This document shows, piece by piece, positions 46,938 through 57,602 of a DNA stretch of 64,000 nt; the stretch's first letter is position 1, and each line of letters opens with the position of its first letter. The stretch is from NCBI RefSeq assembly GCF_020386635.1, contig NZ_CP081942.1:2232001-2296000 (forward strand), read 5' to 3'. Under the pieces are notes generated by a model that was not told where the DNA came from, did no database searches, and saw nothing but the letters and a program-made list of their open reading frames with translations. Origin of the DNA: Pseudomonas sp. MM211. Lineage in GTDB: Bacteria; Pseudomonadota; Gammaproteobacteria; Pseudomonadales; Pseudomonadaceae. A program made the translations under genes and the position numbers.

Positions 46938-48371
46938 CTATGAGTGTTGACGCGGTACTGGCTTGAGCAGCTCGTCGGGCGGCATTTCACAGGCGATCTT
47001 GCGGCCCATCAGCGCTTCGATGGCTGGCAGCGCGTAAGCATCGTCTTCGCCGGCGAAGCTGATCGAGGTGCCGCTGGTGCCCGCACGACCGGTACGACCG
47101 ATGCGGTGCACGTAGTCATCCGGCGTTTCCGGCAGGGTGAAGTTGATCACGTGGCTGATGGCATCAACGTGGATGCCGCGGCCGGCTACGTCGGTCGCAA
47201 CCATCACGCGGATCTTGCCTTCGCGGAAGCCTTCCAAGGCGCGGATACGCTTATGTTGCGGTACATCGCCAGACATTTGCACCGCACTGATGCCGTCGCG
47301 AGTCAGGCGTTCTTCGATACGTCGTACTTCGTCCTTGCGGTTGGCAAAGACCATCACGCGAATCCAGTCGTTCTGGGTTATCAGGTTGTACAGCAGCTTG
47401 TATTTATCACTGCCGGCCACGGCATAGACGTGTTGCTCGACCGTGTCGCTGGCGACGTTTTCCGGTTCGATCTCGACGATGGCAGGGTCGGTGGTCCATT
47501 GCTTGGCCAGGTTCATCACGTCTTCGGTGAAGGTGGCGGAGAACAGCAGGGTCTGGCGTTCGCCCTTCATGGGGGTCTGGCGGATGATCTGGCGCACCTG
47601 GGGGATGAAGCCCATGTCGAGCATGCGGTCGGCTTCATCGAGCACCATGACCTCGACCATGTCTAGGTGGACTTCACCGCGCTGGTTGAAGTCCAGCAGG
47701 CGGCCCGGGGTGGCGACCAAGATGTCGCAGAAGCGTGATTCGAGCAGCTTGAGCTGCTTGTCGAAGTCCATGCCGCCAACGAAGCTCATGACATTCAGGT
47801 TGCTGTACTTGGTCAGGTCGGCGGCGTCTTTGGCGATTTGCACAACCAGCTCGCGGGTCGGCGCGATGATCAGCGCGCGTGGTTCACCCATGTAGCGGTC
47901 TTTTGGCGGCGGGGTCTGCTGCAGCTGCGTGATGATCGAGATCAGGAAGGCAGCTGTTTTGCCTGTACCGGTCTGGGCGCGGCCGATGGCGTCCTGGCCC
48001 TTGAGGGTATAGCCCAGTACGCCAGCCTGGATTGGCGTGCAGTAAGGGAAACCGAGGTCGTGGATGGCGTGCATCAGCTCCGGTGACAGTTTGAAGTCGT
48101 GGAAGCGAGTCTTGCCGGGTGCAGGCTCGGCTTTGAAGTCTTCGAGCTTCCAGGTATCGACGGGCTTGACTACGCGTTCGCGGCGAGGTTTTTCTGGCTT
48201 GCTCTGCGGTCTCTGCGCAGCGGGGGCCGAGTCTTTTGGTTGCCGCGGTTGGCGTTCCTCGCGAGGAGGGCTGGCGGGCGGCGAGGAGAGCTCGGGGGCC
48301 GTGGAGACTGAGCTGTGTGGCTCATTTTCGGCTTTGCCGAATATTTTTTTGAGTGCTTTGAGCACGGTCAT
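46938..48371 (-). CDS. rhlB: DEAD-box ATP-dependent RNA helicase RhlB
   Basis: This 477-residue helicase has motifs AQTGTGKT (near residue 134), [23 protein letters not shown] (DEAD at 243-246), [15 protein letters not shown], and the C-terminal [10 protein letters not shown]. An N-terminal extension of about 85 residues is rich in proline, serine and arginine ([17 protein letters not shown]) after a short [11 protein letters not shown] helix; this is longer than in the E. coli enzyme. RhlB unwinds RNA for the degradosome. The extension is probably a flexible RNA or partner contact. Confidence 0.94.
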   Translation of the reverse strand: MTVLKALKKIFGKAENEPHSSVSTAPELSSPPASPPREERQPRQPKDSAPAAQRPQSKPEKPRRERVVKPVDTWKLEDFKAEPAPGKTRFHDFKLSPELMHAIHDLGFPYCTPIQAGVLGYTLKGQDAIGRAQTGTGKTAAFLISIITQLQQTPPPKDRYMGEPRALIIAPTRELVVQIAKDAADLTKYSNLNVMSFVGGMDFDKQLKLLESRFCDILVATPGRLLDFNQRGEVHLDMVEVMVLDEADRMLDMGFIPQVRQIIRQTPMKGERQTLLFSATFTEDVMNLAKQWTTDPAIVEIEPENVASDTVEQHVYAVAGSDKYKLLYNLITQNDWIRVMVFANRKDEVRRIEERLTRDGISAVQMSGDVPQHKRIRALEGFREGKIRVMVATDVAGRGIHVDAISHVINFTLPETPDDYVHRIGRTGRAGTSGTSISFAGEDDAYALPAIEALMGRKIACEMPPDELLKPVPRQHS

Positions 48372-48467
48372 CTCGTCGGTTGATTAAGGAATGAACGGCA
48401 GTCAGTGTAAAGCAAGACGCGTGCATGGCGAAGTACCCTACCGATAGCGCCGTTTCAAGGCCACTGA

Positions 48468-49631
48468 TCAATCCGCAGGCAGGCTGGCAAGCAGCAGACG
48501 CTGGACGTTGCCGCCCATGATTGCGGCAATTTCTTCCTGACTGAAACCGGCGCTGAGTAGGCATTCTGTCAGTTGGGCGAGGCCCGTCACATCGAAAGGC
48601 GCATGGATGGTGCCGTTGAAGTCGGAGCCGAGCGCTACATGCCGAATGCCGACCAGATCAGCGGTGTAGCGAATCGCTTTGACGATAGCCGCTACCGAGG
48701 TCGCGCAGACCGCTGTATCCCAATAGCCGATGCCAATCACGCCGTCTGTGGCGGCAATTGCGCGCAGGTGTTTGTCGCTCAAATTACGGGCCCCAGGGCA
48801 GGTGCCTTCGACGCCGCCGTGAGAGACCAGCAGCGGGCGCGTGGCGATGCCCAGCACATCGTCCATCAACGGGCGCGAGGCGTGAGCGAGGTCGATCAGC
48901 ATGGATTTTTCTTCGAGGCGGGCGATCACCTGGCGGCCCAGCGGCGTCAAGCCACCCTTGGTCAGGCCATGGGCCGAACCGCCGACCTCGTTGTCGAAAA
49001 AGTGGGTCAAGCCAGCCATGCGAAAGCCTGCGTCGTAGAGGCGGTCGACGTTATTCAGCTGGCCCTCGAGAGGGTGCAGGCCTTCGGTGGCCAGCAAGGT
49101 CGCAACACGGCGAGGATCATGGTTCCAAGCGTGGAGGAAGGCGGTCAAATCACCCCGTGTCCTTATCAGTACCAGGCGACCATCGCTGCCAGCCGCCGCT
49201 TCATGCAGCTTTTCGGCTTGATACAGGGCGCGCTGCAGCAGGCTGTTCCAGGTTGCTCGCGGCCAGCGTTGGGCCATGGCGAGCAGGGTGATGGTGTCGC
49301 TGTCGGCGCCGTTGCTCTCGTAGTTCAGCCCGCGCGGCGATTGGGTGACGGTGGAAAATACTTGCAGGCCGACGCGGCCATCCAGCATGCGTGGCAGATC
49401 GGAGTGGCCGTAATCGTAGCGTTTGAGCAGGTCGCGCTCCCAGAGCAAGGCGTCATCGTGCAGGTCGGCGATAAACAGGGTGTCGTGCAGGCGGGTGGCT
49501 GCCTCGCCGGCGGGGTAGGGCGCAGGGGATTCGACGCTATTCATGCGTCGGTCGAGGACACTGGGCAAGGTGAAGAACACGCCTGCGGCAACGATCAGGG
49601 CAACAGGGACGATCAGCAGGCGTTTACGCAT
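48468..49631 (-). CDS. Membrane dipeptidase (peptidase M19 family)
   Basis: This 387-residue protein has an N-terminal signal-anchor (LIVPVALIVAAGVFFTLPSV), so the enzyme is exported. Zinc-site motifs of renal-dipeptidase-type enzymes are present: ADLHDD near residue 57, the bridging glutamate in LLATEGLHPL near 190, DLAHAS near 247, VSHGG near 272 and GSDFNG near 340. It should cleave dipeptides, possibly with D-residues. It is flanked by rhlB and the cNMP-fold/GGDEF gene on the same strand, but with no tight coupling. Confidence 0.9.
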   Translation of the reverse strand: MRKRLLIVPVALIVAAGVFFTLPSVLDRRMNSVESPAPYPAGEAATRLHDTLFIADLHDDALLWERDLLKRYDYGHSDLPRMLDGRVGLQVFSTVTQSPRGLNYESNGADSDTITLLAMAQRWPRATWNSLLQRALYQAEKLHEAAAGSDGRLVLIRTRGDLTAFLHAWNHDPRRVATLLATEGLHPLEGQLNNVDRLYDAGFRMAGLTHFFDNEVGGSAHGLTKGGLTPLGRQVIARLEEKSMLIDLAHASRPLMDDVLGIATRPLLVSHGGVEGTCPGARNLSDKHLRAIAATDGVIGIGYWDTAVCATSVAAIVKAIRYTADLVGIRHVALGSDFNGTIHAPFDVTGLAQLTECLLSAGFSQEEIAAIMGGNVQRLLLASLPAD

Positions 49632-49688
49632 CGGGAGTATTCGCAGAAAGGTATGGGCCCCAGCAGCATGCCACGCGGTGACGGCATT

Positions 49689-50627
49689 TCAGTGACAGAG
49701 GCGGTTGCGGCCTTCGTCTTTCGCCCGGTACAGGGCCTTGTCCGCACGGGCGATCAGGCTGATCAGGCTGTCCTTCTGCACCATTTGGGTCAGCCCCAGG
49801 GAAATGGTCACACCGGGCTGGGCGCCCAGTGGCGAGTAGAAGGCACCGATCTGCTCCAGGCTCTCGCGCAGGCGTTCGGCGATGTCGGCCGCCTGTTTCA
49901 GGTGCAGTTCAGGCAGCAGCACCACAAATTCCTCGCCACCGAAGCGCACCAGGCTGTCACGGGGGCGCAACTGCCGGCGCAGGGTATGGGCGACCAGGCA
50001 CAGGGCATAGTCGCCGGCCAGGTGGCCGTGCTGATCGTTGTAATCCTTGAAGTGATCGACATCGAGCATCAGCAGGCACAGTGGTTGGCCGCTGAACAGG
50101 CAGCGGGTGCGTTCGCGCTCGAACACGTGCTCCAGCCAGCGCCTATTGAAGGCGCCGGTGAGTTTGTCGACGTTGGCGTTCTGCTCGCTGTCGATCAGTT
50201 GCCGGTTGCCCTGGCGCATGCGGCTGCAAAGCACTTCCAGCAGGTTCTGCATCATCTGCGGTGACTGTTGGAACAGCGTATTCAGAGCGTCACGGTGCAG
50301 GCGTAGCACGCTGCTCGGCTCAGTGGCCACGACATAAGCGCTGGGGTGTCCGTTGTCGATAAAACTGATCTCGCCTGCGCAATCGCCTGGGCGCAGGGTG
50401 TTGACCGGCTGGTTGTCCAGAGAGCCCAGGTAAACCTTGAGGCTGCCGCTGATCACTATATAGAGGTACTGGTTGCGGTCGAACGGCGAGAGCAAAACTT
50501 CGCCGGTATCCAAGTCGCAGGGGCGGAAGGAGTCGAGCAGCCGCGTCAAGCTGCCGAGTGCGACGTTGTTGAACAGTCGCAAATGACGAATCTGCTGGAG
50601 ATCGGTCTGCCAGTGGGCGGCCTTCAT
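49689..50627 (-). CDS. Diguanylate cyclase with N-terminal cyclic-nucleotide-binding fold
   Basis: This 312-residue soluble protein has a cNMP-type beta-barrel at about residues 15-115 (NQYLYIVISGSLKVYLG, PGDCAGEISFIDNG) joined to a GGDEF domain. Its GGEEF motif is at 230-234 and an RPRD inhibitory site lies five residues before. In the phosphate-binding cassette the arginine of CRP aligns with proline (GHPSAYVV), so cAMP binding is doubtful. ATG 50627 was preferred, with AAGGA upstream; a TTG at 50651 is possible. A CRP/Vfr-type box lies at 50796-50811. Confidence 0.9.
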   Translation of the reverse strand: MKAAHWQTDLQQIRHLRLFNNVALGSLTRLLDSFRPCDLDTGEVLLSPFDRNQYLYIVISGSLKVYLGSLDNQPVNTLRPGDCAGEISFIDNGHPSAYVVATEPSSVLRLHRDALNTLFQQSPQMMQNLLEVLCSRMRQGNRQLIDSEQNANVDKLTGAFNRRWLEHVFERERTRCLFSGQPLCLLMLDVDHFKDYNDQHGHLAGDYALCLVAHTLRRQLRPRDSLVRFGGEEFVVLLPELHLKQAADIAERLRESLEQIGAFYSPLGAQPGVTISLGLTQMVQKDSLISLIARADKALYRAKDEGRNRLCH

Positions 50628-50795
50628 GGCATCAGCATCCTTGCTCGACAACGATTAACGATTGGCACCGCTAACGCTCCCTGGGTCGATGACCCCATTC
50701 ATGACGAAGGTAGGAGTCTCATCTCTGCGACAGTATCTCCCGGCTTAGGGGTTGACAATGCACTTGCGTCATGTGACTTCGGTCAGTGTGCGGAC

Positions 50796-50811
50796 TGTGA
50801 TATTCGTCACA
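50796..50811. promoter_or_regulatory. Perfect CRP/Vfr-type box
   Basis: TGTGATATTCGTCACA matches TGTGA-N6-TCACA exactly. It lies 169 bases upstream of the cNMP-fold/GGDEF gene and just past the stop of the carboxylesterase gene on the same strand. Control of the GGDEF gene by Vfr is inferred. Confidence 0.65.
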
Positions 50812-50838
50812 TCTCTAGCATTCTGCAGGAACTACCGC

Positions 50839-51971
<1,133 letters not shown>

Positions 51972-53000
51972 ATGAAGATGGTTAAAACCACCCTGGCGAT
52001 GTTGACCGCCGCCGCCGTTCTGGGCGCTGCAGGCATGGCCCACGCCGGTGCCACCCTTGATGCTGTGGTAAAGAAAGGTTTCGTACAGTGCGGCGTCAGC
52101 GATGGCCTGCCGGGCTTCTCGGTACCAGATGAGAAGGGCAACTATCAGGGTATCGACGTCGATATCTGCCGCGGTGTAGCCGCAGCAGTATTCGGTGACG
52201 CGACCAAGGTCAAGTACAGCCCCCTGACCGCCAAAGAGCGTTTCACCGCGATTCAGTCCGGTGAAGTCGACATGCTCTCGCGTAACACCACCTGGACCAG
52301 CTCCCGCGACGGCGGCATGGGCCTGGTTTTCACCGGCGTGACTTACTACGACGGCATCGGCTTCCTGGTTAACAAGAAGCTGGGCGTTGCCAGCGCCAAG
52401 GAACTGGATGGCGCGACCATCTGTATCCAGGCAGGCACCACTACCGAGCTGAACGTCTCCGACTACTTCCGCTCGAACGGCCTGAAATACACCCCCATCA
52501 CTTTCGACACCTCCGACGAGAGCGCCAAGTCTCTTGAAGCTGGCCGTTGCGACGTGCTGACCTCCGACCAATCGCAACTCTACGCACAGCGCATCAAGCT
52601 GGGCGCACCGGGTGATTGGGTTGTACTGCCGGAAGTGATCTCCAAGGAGCCGCTGGGCCCGCTGGTTCGTCGTGGCGACGAAGACTGGATGGCTATCGTC
52701 AAGTGGACTCTGTTCGCCATGCTCAACTCCGAAGAGCTGGGTGTCGACTCGAAGAACGTTGAAGCCCTGGCCAAGGAAACCAAGAACCCTGATGTCGCCC
52801 GTATGCTGGGTGCCGATGGTGAGTACGGCAAAGATCTCAAACTGCCGAAAGACTGGGTTGTCCAGATCGTCAAGCAGGTCGGTAACTACGGTGAAGTCTT
52901 CGACCGTAACATCGGCAAAGGCAGCGAGCTGAAAATCGAGCGTGGCCTCAACGCTCTGTGGAACAAAGGCGGTCTGCACTACGCTCCTCCAGTGCGTTGA
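51972..53000 (+). CDS. aapJ: General L-amino acid ABC transporter, substrate-binding protein
   Basis: This 342-residue precursor has a signal peptide (residues 1-25, ending GMAHA). Its type-2 periplasmic binding fold contains GFVQCGVSDGLPGFSVPDEK, IDVDICRGVAAAVFGDA and SGEVDMLSRNTTWTSSRD, all characteristic of AapJ/BztA proteins. It delivers a broad set of L-amino acids to AapQM. It is the first gene of aapJQMP; a hairpin after it probably lets this component be made in excess. Confidence 0.95.
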   Translation: MKMVKTTLAMLTAAAVLGAAGMAHAGATLDAVVKKGFVQCGVSDGLPGFSVPDEKGNYQGIDVDICRGVAAAVFGDATKVKYSPLTAKERFTAIQSGEVDMLSRNTTWTSSRDGGMGLVFTGVTYYDGIGFLVNKKLGVASAKELDGATICIQAGTTTELNVSDYFRSNGLKYTPITFDTSDESAKSLEAGRCDVLTSDQSQLYAQRIKLGAPGDWVVLPEVISKEPLGPLVRRGDEDWMAIVKWTLFAMLNSEELGVDSKNVEALAKETKNPDVARMLGADGEYGKDLKLPKDWVVQIVKQVGNYGEVFDRNIGKGSELKIERGLNALWNKGGLHYAPPVR

Positions 53001-53008
53001 TTGACCTG

Positions 53009-53038
53009 TCGCCCGGCAGTGCACTGCCGGGCGATTTT
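53009..53038 (+). terminator. Palindromic attenuator between aapJ and aapQ
   Basis: TCGCCCGGCAGT and GCACTGCCGGGCGA form a perfect palindrome with a 12-bp stem or more and no extra loop bases, followed by TTTTCG. Located inside the operon, it likely stops part of the transcripts and protects the aapJ message. Confidence 0.85.
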
Positions 53039-53064
53039 CGTTCCGTTATACCTGGGGCATTCCC

Positions 53065-54243
53065 ATGCAGAAAAACATCGGCGCACCGCAGGGGTTCTCC
53101 CTCAGCGATCCACGTGTGCGTGCCTGGCTATTCCAGATCATTACCGTTGTGGCCGTGGTCGCAATGGGCTGGTTCCTGTTCAGTAATACACAGACCAACC
53201 TGCAACACCGGGGCATTACCTCCGGCTTCGATTTCCTTGAGCGCAGTGCCGGCTTCGGCATCGCCCAACACCTGATCAGCTACACCGAAGCGGACAGCTA
53301 TGCCCGCGTTTTCGTTATCGGGCTGCTCAACACGCTGCTGGTTTCCATCATCGGTATCGTGCTGGCCACCTTCCTCGGCTTCCTTATCGGTATCGCGCGG
53401 CTTTCGCCGAACTGGATGATCAGCAAGCTGGCGACCGTCTACATCGAGATCTTCCGCAACATTCCGCCGTTGCTGCAGATTCTCTTCTGGTACTTCGCTG
53501 TGCTGCTGCCGCTGCCTGATCCGCGCGCCAGTATCAGCTTGGGCGACAGCTTCTTCCTCAGTAACCGTGGTTTGAACATGCCCGCCGCTGAAGCGACTGG
53601 CGCCTTTTGGCCGTTCATGGTTGGCGTGCTGATCACTATTGTCGCCATCGTGCTGATGACCCGTTGGGCCAACAAACGCTTTGAAGCCACAGGCGTGCCG
53701 TTCCACAAGTTCTGGGTTGGTTTGGGATTGGCGATTGTCATCCCGACGCTGTTTGCCTTGATCTTCGGCAGCCCGCTGCACTGGTCGCTACCTGAGCTCA
53801 AGGGCTTCAACTTCGTTGGCGGCTGGGTGATGATCCCGGAACTGCTGGCGCTGACCATCGCGCTGACCGTCTACACCGCGGCCTTCATCGCCGAGAACGT
53901 ACGCTCCGGGATCAACGCGGTCAGCCACGGGCAGACCGAAGCGGCTCGCTCTCTGGGCCTGCGCCCGGGCCCGACCCTGCGCAAGGTGATCATTCCCCAG
54001 GCCATGCGGGTGATCATTCCGCCGCTGACCAGCCAATACCTGAACCTGGCGAAGAACTCCTCTCTGGCGGCCGGCATCGGCTATCCGGATATGGTGTCGC
54101 TGTTTGCCGGTACGGTACTCAACCAGACGGGGCAGGCCATCGAGGTGATTGCTATCACCATGAGCGTGTACCTGGCGATCAGTATCAGCATTTCCCTGCT
54201 GATGAACTGGTACAACAAGCGCATCGCGCTGATCGAGCGGTGA
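53065..54243 (+). CDS. aapQ: General L-amino acid ABC transporter permease AapQ
   Basis: This 392-residue permease is longer than usual polar amino acid permeases because of an extra segment between helices, as in AapQ/BztB. The binding-protein-dependent motif EAARSLGLRPGPTLRKVIIPQA (EAA loop, near residue 292) contacts AapP. ENVRSGINAVSHGQTEA precedes it. It starts 64 bases after aapJ and ends 12 bases before aapM. Confidence 0.95.
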   Translation: MQKNIGAPQGFSLSDPRVRAWLFQIITVVAVVAMGWFLFSNTQTNLQHRGITSGFDFLERSAGFGIAQHLISYTEADSYARVFVIGLLNTLLVSIIGIVLATFLGFLIGIARLSPNWMISKLATVYIEIFRNIPPLLQILFWYFAVLLPLPDPRASISLGDSFFLSNRGLNMPAAEATGAFWPFMVGVLITIVAIVLMTRWANKRFEATGVPFHKFWVGLGLAIVIPTLFALIFGSPLHWSLPELKGFNFVGGWVMIPELLALTIALTVYTAAFIAENVRSGINAVSHGQTEAARSLGLRPGPTLRKVIIPQAMRVIIPPLTSQYLNLAKNSSLAAGIGYPDMVSLFAGTVLNQTGQAIEVIAITMSVYLAISISISLLMNWYNKRIALIER

Positions 54244-54255
54244 GGACCTAGCGCA

Positions 54256-55356
54256 ATGAGCACGACCCATACTTTCAAACCGGATCAGCCACCACCCAGC
54301 GCCAGCGTTGGTGTGGTGGCCTGGATGCGTAGCAACCTGTTCTCCAGCTGGCTTAATACGCTGCTGACCTTCTTCGCCATCTACCTCATCTGGCTGATGG
54401 TGCCACCGCTGCTCAAGTGGGCGTTCATCGACGCCAACTGGGTGGGCACCACCCGCGCCGACTGCACCAAGGAAGGCGCTTGCTGGGTGTTCATCCAGGC
54501 GCGCTTCAGCCAGTTCATGTACGGCTTCTACCCTAGCGAGCTGCGCTGGCGTGTGGATCTGACCGCGGTGCTGGCAATCGTTGGCGCTGCGCCGCTGTTC
54601 ATTTCCAAGTTCCCGCGCAAGGCCTTCTACGGCATCGGTTTTCTGGTGATCTATCCGGTCGTCGCCTGGTGCCTGCTGCACGGTGGTGTGTTTGGTCTGG
54701 AAACCGTACCGACCAGCCGTTGGGGCGGCCTTATGCTGACGCTGGTGATCGCCGCCGTCGGTATCGCCGGTGCGCTGCCGCTGGGCATTCTGCTGGCCCT
54801 GGGGCGTCGCTCCAATCTGCCCGCGGTAAAAGTGGTTTGCGTGACGTTCATTGAGTTCTGGCGTGGCGTTCCACTGATCACCGTCCTGTTCATGTCCTCG
54901 GTGATGCTGCCGCTGTTCCTGCCTGAAGGCATGAGCTTCGACAAGCTGATGCGGGCGCTGATCGGGGTGATCCTGTTCCAGTCGGCCTACATCGCCGAAG
55001 TGGTACGTGGTGGTCTGCAGGCGATTCCCAAGGGGCAATACGAAGCTGCTGGCGCCATGGGCCTGGGCTACTGGCGGATGATGGGTCTGGTGATTCTGCC
55101 GCAAGCGCTCAAGCTGGTGATCCCGGGCATCGTCAACACCTTCATCGCCCTGTTCAAGGACACCAGTCTGGTGATCATCATCGGTCTGTTCGACTTGCTC
55201 AACAGCGTCAAACAGGCAGCAGCCGACCCGACGTGGCTGGGCATGGCGACCGAGGGCTATGTGTTCGCCGCCCTGATTTTCTGGATTTTCTGTTTCGGCA
55301 TGTCCCGTTATTCCCTCCATCTGGAGAGGAAACTGGACACTGGCCACAAGCGTTAG
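54256..55356 (+). CDS. aapM: General L-amino acid ABC transporter permease AapM
   Basis: The 366-residue second permease has a long N-terminal region with VGVVAWMRSNLFSSWLNTLL. Its EAA loop is near residue 258 (GQYEAAGAMGLGYWRMMGLV then ILPQALKLVIPGI). It pairs with AapQ to form the membrane channel. It starts 12 bases after aapQ and ends 11 bases before aapP. Confidence 0.95.
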   Translation: MSTTHTFKPDQPPPSASVGVVAWMRSNLFSSWLNTLLTFFAIYLIWLMVPPLLKWAFIDANWVGTTRADCTKEGACWVFIQARFSQFMYGFYPSELRWRVDLTAVLAIVGAAPLFISKFPRKAFYGIGFLVIYPVVAWCLLHGGVFGLETVPTSRWGGLMLTLVIAAVGIAGALPLGILLALGRRSNLPAVKVVCVTFIEFWRGVPLITVLFMSSVMLPLFLPEGMSFDKLMRALIGVILFQSAYIAEVVRGGLQAIPKGQYEAAGAMGLGYWRMMGLVILPQALKLVIPGIVNTFIALFKDTSLVIIIGLFDLLNSVKQAAADPTWLGMATEGYVFAALIFWIFCFGMSRYSLHLERKLDTGHKR

Positions 55357-55367
55357 GAGTCACTTAG

Positions 55368-56129
55368 ATGAGCGAAGCAAACAAGCAACCCAGCGCCGAG
55401 CCGATCATTCAGTTGCAAGGCGTGAACAAGTGGTACGGGCAGTTCCACGTACTCAAGGACATCAACCTGGATGTGCGTCAGGGCGAGCGCATCGTGCTCT
55501 GCGGGCCGTCGGGCTCGGGCAAATCCACGACCATCCGTTGCATCAACCGTCTGGAAGAACACCAGGCCGGTCGCATCGTGGTCGATGGCACTGAACTGAC
55601 TCGCGACCTCAAGCACATTGAAACCGTGCGCCGCGAAGTGGGTATGGTGTTCCAGCACTTCAACCTGTTCCCGCACCTTACCGTGCTGCAGAACTGCACG
55701 CTGGCACCGATGTGGGTTCGCAAGATGCCCAAGCGCAAAGCCGAAGAAATCGCCATGCACTTCCTCGAGCGCGTGCGTATTCCCGAGCAGGCTCACAAGT
55801 ATCCGGGGCAACTGTCCGGTGGGCAGCAACAGCGTGTGGCCATCGCCCGTGCCCTGTGCATGAAGCCGAAGATCATGCTGTTCGATGAGCCGACCTCGGC
55901 ACTCGATCCGGAAATGGTCAAAGAAGTACTCGACACCATGATCGGCCTGGCCCAGGACGGCATGACCATGCTCTGCGTGACTCACGAAATGGGCTTCGCC
56001 CGTACCGTGGCGGATCGGGTTATCTTCATGGACAAAGGCGAGATTGTCGAACAGGCCGAACCCAACGCCTTCTTCGACAACCCGCAGAACGAGCGTACCA
56101 AGCTGTTCCTCGGGCAGATCCTGCACTGA
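55368..56129 (+). CDS. aapP: General L-amino acid ABC transporter ATP-binding protein
   Basis: This 253-residue ABC ATPase has Walker [10 protein letters not shown] at residues 46-54, the Q-loop in [13 protein letters not shown], the signature [15 protein letters not shown] near 150, Walker [14 protein letters not shown] near 172 and the switch histidine in VTHEMGFA. It powers the AapJQM importer. It is the last gene of the operon and is followed by a terminator. Confidence 0.97.
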   Translation: MSEANKQPSAEPIIQLQGVNKWYGQFHVLKDINLDVRQGERIVLCGPSGSGKSTTIRCINRLEEHQAGRIVVDGTELTRDLKHIETVRREVGMVFQHFNLFPHLTVLQNCTLAPMWVRKMPKRKAEEIAMHFLERVRIPEQAHKYPGQLSGGQQQRVAIARALCMKPKIMLFDEPTSALDPEMVKEVLDTMIGLAQDGMTMLCVTHEMGFARTVADRVIFMDKGEIVEQAEPNAFFDNPQNERTKLFLGQILH

Positions 56130-56153
56130 GACTGGTAAGCGTTCTTTGAACGG

Positions 56154-56177
56154 AAGGGAGCCTCAGGGCTCCCTTTT
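56154..56177 (+). terminator. Rho-independent terminator of aapJQMP
   Basis: AAGGGAGCC (56154-56162) pairs with GGCTCCCTT (56167-56175) across TCAG, followed by TTTTG. It lies 25 bases after aapP. Confidence 0.92.
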
Positions 56178-56270
56178 GCGTTCTGATGAGGGCGTATCAA
56201 TGGCCGATATGCCCATCGTCGGATTGGCGTTTTGCGGCGATACTCTGCGCATTGCCAAGGAGCTTCAGCT

Positions 56271-56777
56271 ATGTCCCACCCGAACGCCGATTTGATCACC
56301 CGTTTCTACCAGGCCTTCCAGCAGCTGGATGCCGAGCGCATGGTGAGTTGCTACGCGCCTGATGTTCGTTTCAGCGATCCGGCATTTGGCACCCTGACCG
56401 GTGACGACGCCGCAGACATGTGGCGCATGCTGACCACCCGCGCCAAGAAGTTCTCCCTGACCTTCAGTGATGTGCAGGCCGATGCCAATGGCGGTAGCGC
56501 TAAATGGGTGGCCACTTACCTGTTCAGCCAGACCGGCCGCACGGTGGTCAACCGCATCCAGGCATCGTTCGTGATTCGTGACGGATTGATCGTCGAGCAC
56601 CGCGATCACTTCGATATGTGGCGCTGGTCCGCTCAGGCGTTGGGTTTTCAGGGCATGCTCATCGGCTGGACGCCACTGCTGAAAAACACCGTGCGCAGGC
56701 AGGCCAGGAACGGTCTGCGGCAGTTTCAGGCCTCCCGTGCGTCAGACGAGCAGCAAGGTGTAGAGGCGCGCAGCTGA
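56271..56777 (+). CDS. Nuclear transport factor 2-like (SnoaL-type) protein
   Basis: This 168-residue protein has the NTF2-like cone fold pattern: LITRFYQAFQQLDAERMVSCY at the N-terminus, VRFSDPAFGTLTG, and a terminal strand VIRDGLIVEHRDHFDMWRWS. Similar proteins are isomerases, dehydratases or have no enzyme activity, so none is assigned. AAGGAG lies before ATG 56271. The C-terminus (about 40 residues) is basic and glutamine-rich, beyond the core fold. Confidence 0.82.
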   Translation: MSHPNADLITRFYQAFQQLDAERMVSCYAPDVRFSDPAFGTLTGDDAADMWRMLTTRAKKFSLTFSDVQADANGGSAKWVATYLFSQTGRTVVNRIQASFVIRDGLIVEHRDHFDMWRWSAQALGFQGMLIGWTPLLKNTVRRQARNGLRQFQASRASDEQQGVEARS

Positions 56778-56882
56778 ACGGAGTGGTAGGCTTTCCGGTC
56801 TGAATCTTCATCGATGAATGGCCGAGTGCATGTAAAGGCTTCATTCGTTGCGTGAAAGTCCGTCTACCAGAGTATTTCGATC

Positions 56883-57593
56883 ATGAGTGTTATGTCGCTA
56901 TCACCCAGTAAAGCCAAGGCATGGAGCGTTCACGCGGTAACCGCCAGTGGGGTAATCCTTGGCATGTTGGCGCTGCTCGCGCTGATCGAGGGGAGGGCAG
57001 AAAGCTGCCTGCTGTGGCTGGGGCTGGCGCTGCTGGTCGATGGCCTGGACGGCACCCTGGCGCGTAAGTACGACGTCAAGGTGGTGCTGCCACATTTCGA
57101 CGGTTCGACCCTCGATCTGGTGATCGATTACCTCACCTACGTGTTCATTCCGGCGATTTTCGTCTATCGCTTTATCCCGCTGCCCGAGTACACGCTGCTG
57201 CTGTCGGTGGGCATCATTCTGCTGTCGTCGCTGTTCTGCTTCTGCAACGTCAACATGAAGAGCAAGGACAACTACTTCGTTGGCTTCCCGGCGGCATGGA
57301 ACGTGGTGGTGGTGTATCTCTATCTGCTCGACTTCCAGCCGTGGGTGACCTTCCTGGTCATCATGATCCTGGCAGGCCTGACGCTGACCCGCATGAAGTT
57401 CCTGCACCCGTTCCGGGTCAAGCAGTTTATGGCGCTGAACATCGCGGTGACGATGATCTGGATGTTCGCCTGTGCCGGGTTGATCATCCAGTTCCCGACC
57501 CAGCCACTGTGGCTGCTGGCACTGTGGGGCCTGTCTTCGGCGTACTTCGTCGGTATGTGCGTATGGCGCTCTGCCCGCGAATGGTTAGCCTGA
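56883..57593 (+). CDS. pcs: Phosphatidylcholine synthase
   Basis: This 236-residue CDP-alcohol phosphatidyltransferase joins CDP-diacylglycerol and choline directly. The motif DGLDGTLARKYDVKVV, then HFDGSTLDLVIDY near residue 75-85, supplies the four metal-binding aspartates with the wide spacing seen in Pcs enzymes. Eight hydrophobic segments place it in the inner membrane. It follows the amino-acid transporter region as in other pseudomonads, and the GIY-YIG gene starts 9 bases after it. Confidence 0.93.
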   Translation: MSVMSLSPSKAKAWSVHAVTASGVILGMLALLALIEGRAESCLLWLGLALLVDGLDGTLARKYDVKVVLPHFDGSTLDLVIDYLTYVFIPAIFVYRFIPLPEYTLLLSVGIILLSSLFCFCNVNMKSKDNYFVGFPAAWNVVVVYLYLLDFQPWVTFLVIMILAGLTLTRMKFLHPFRVKQFMALNIAVTMIWMFACAGLIIQFPTQPLWLLALWGLSSAYFVGMCVWRSAREWLA

Positions 57594-57602
57594 TCACCGA
57601 CA

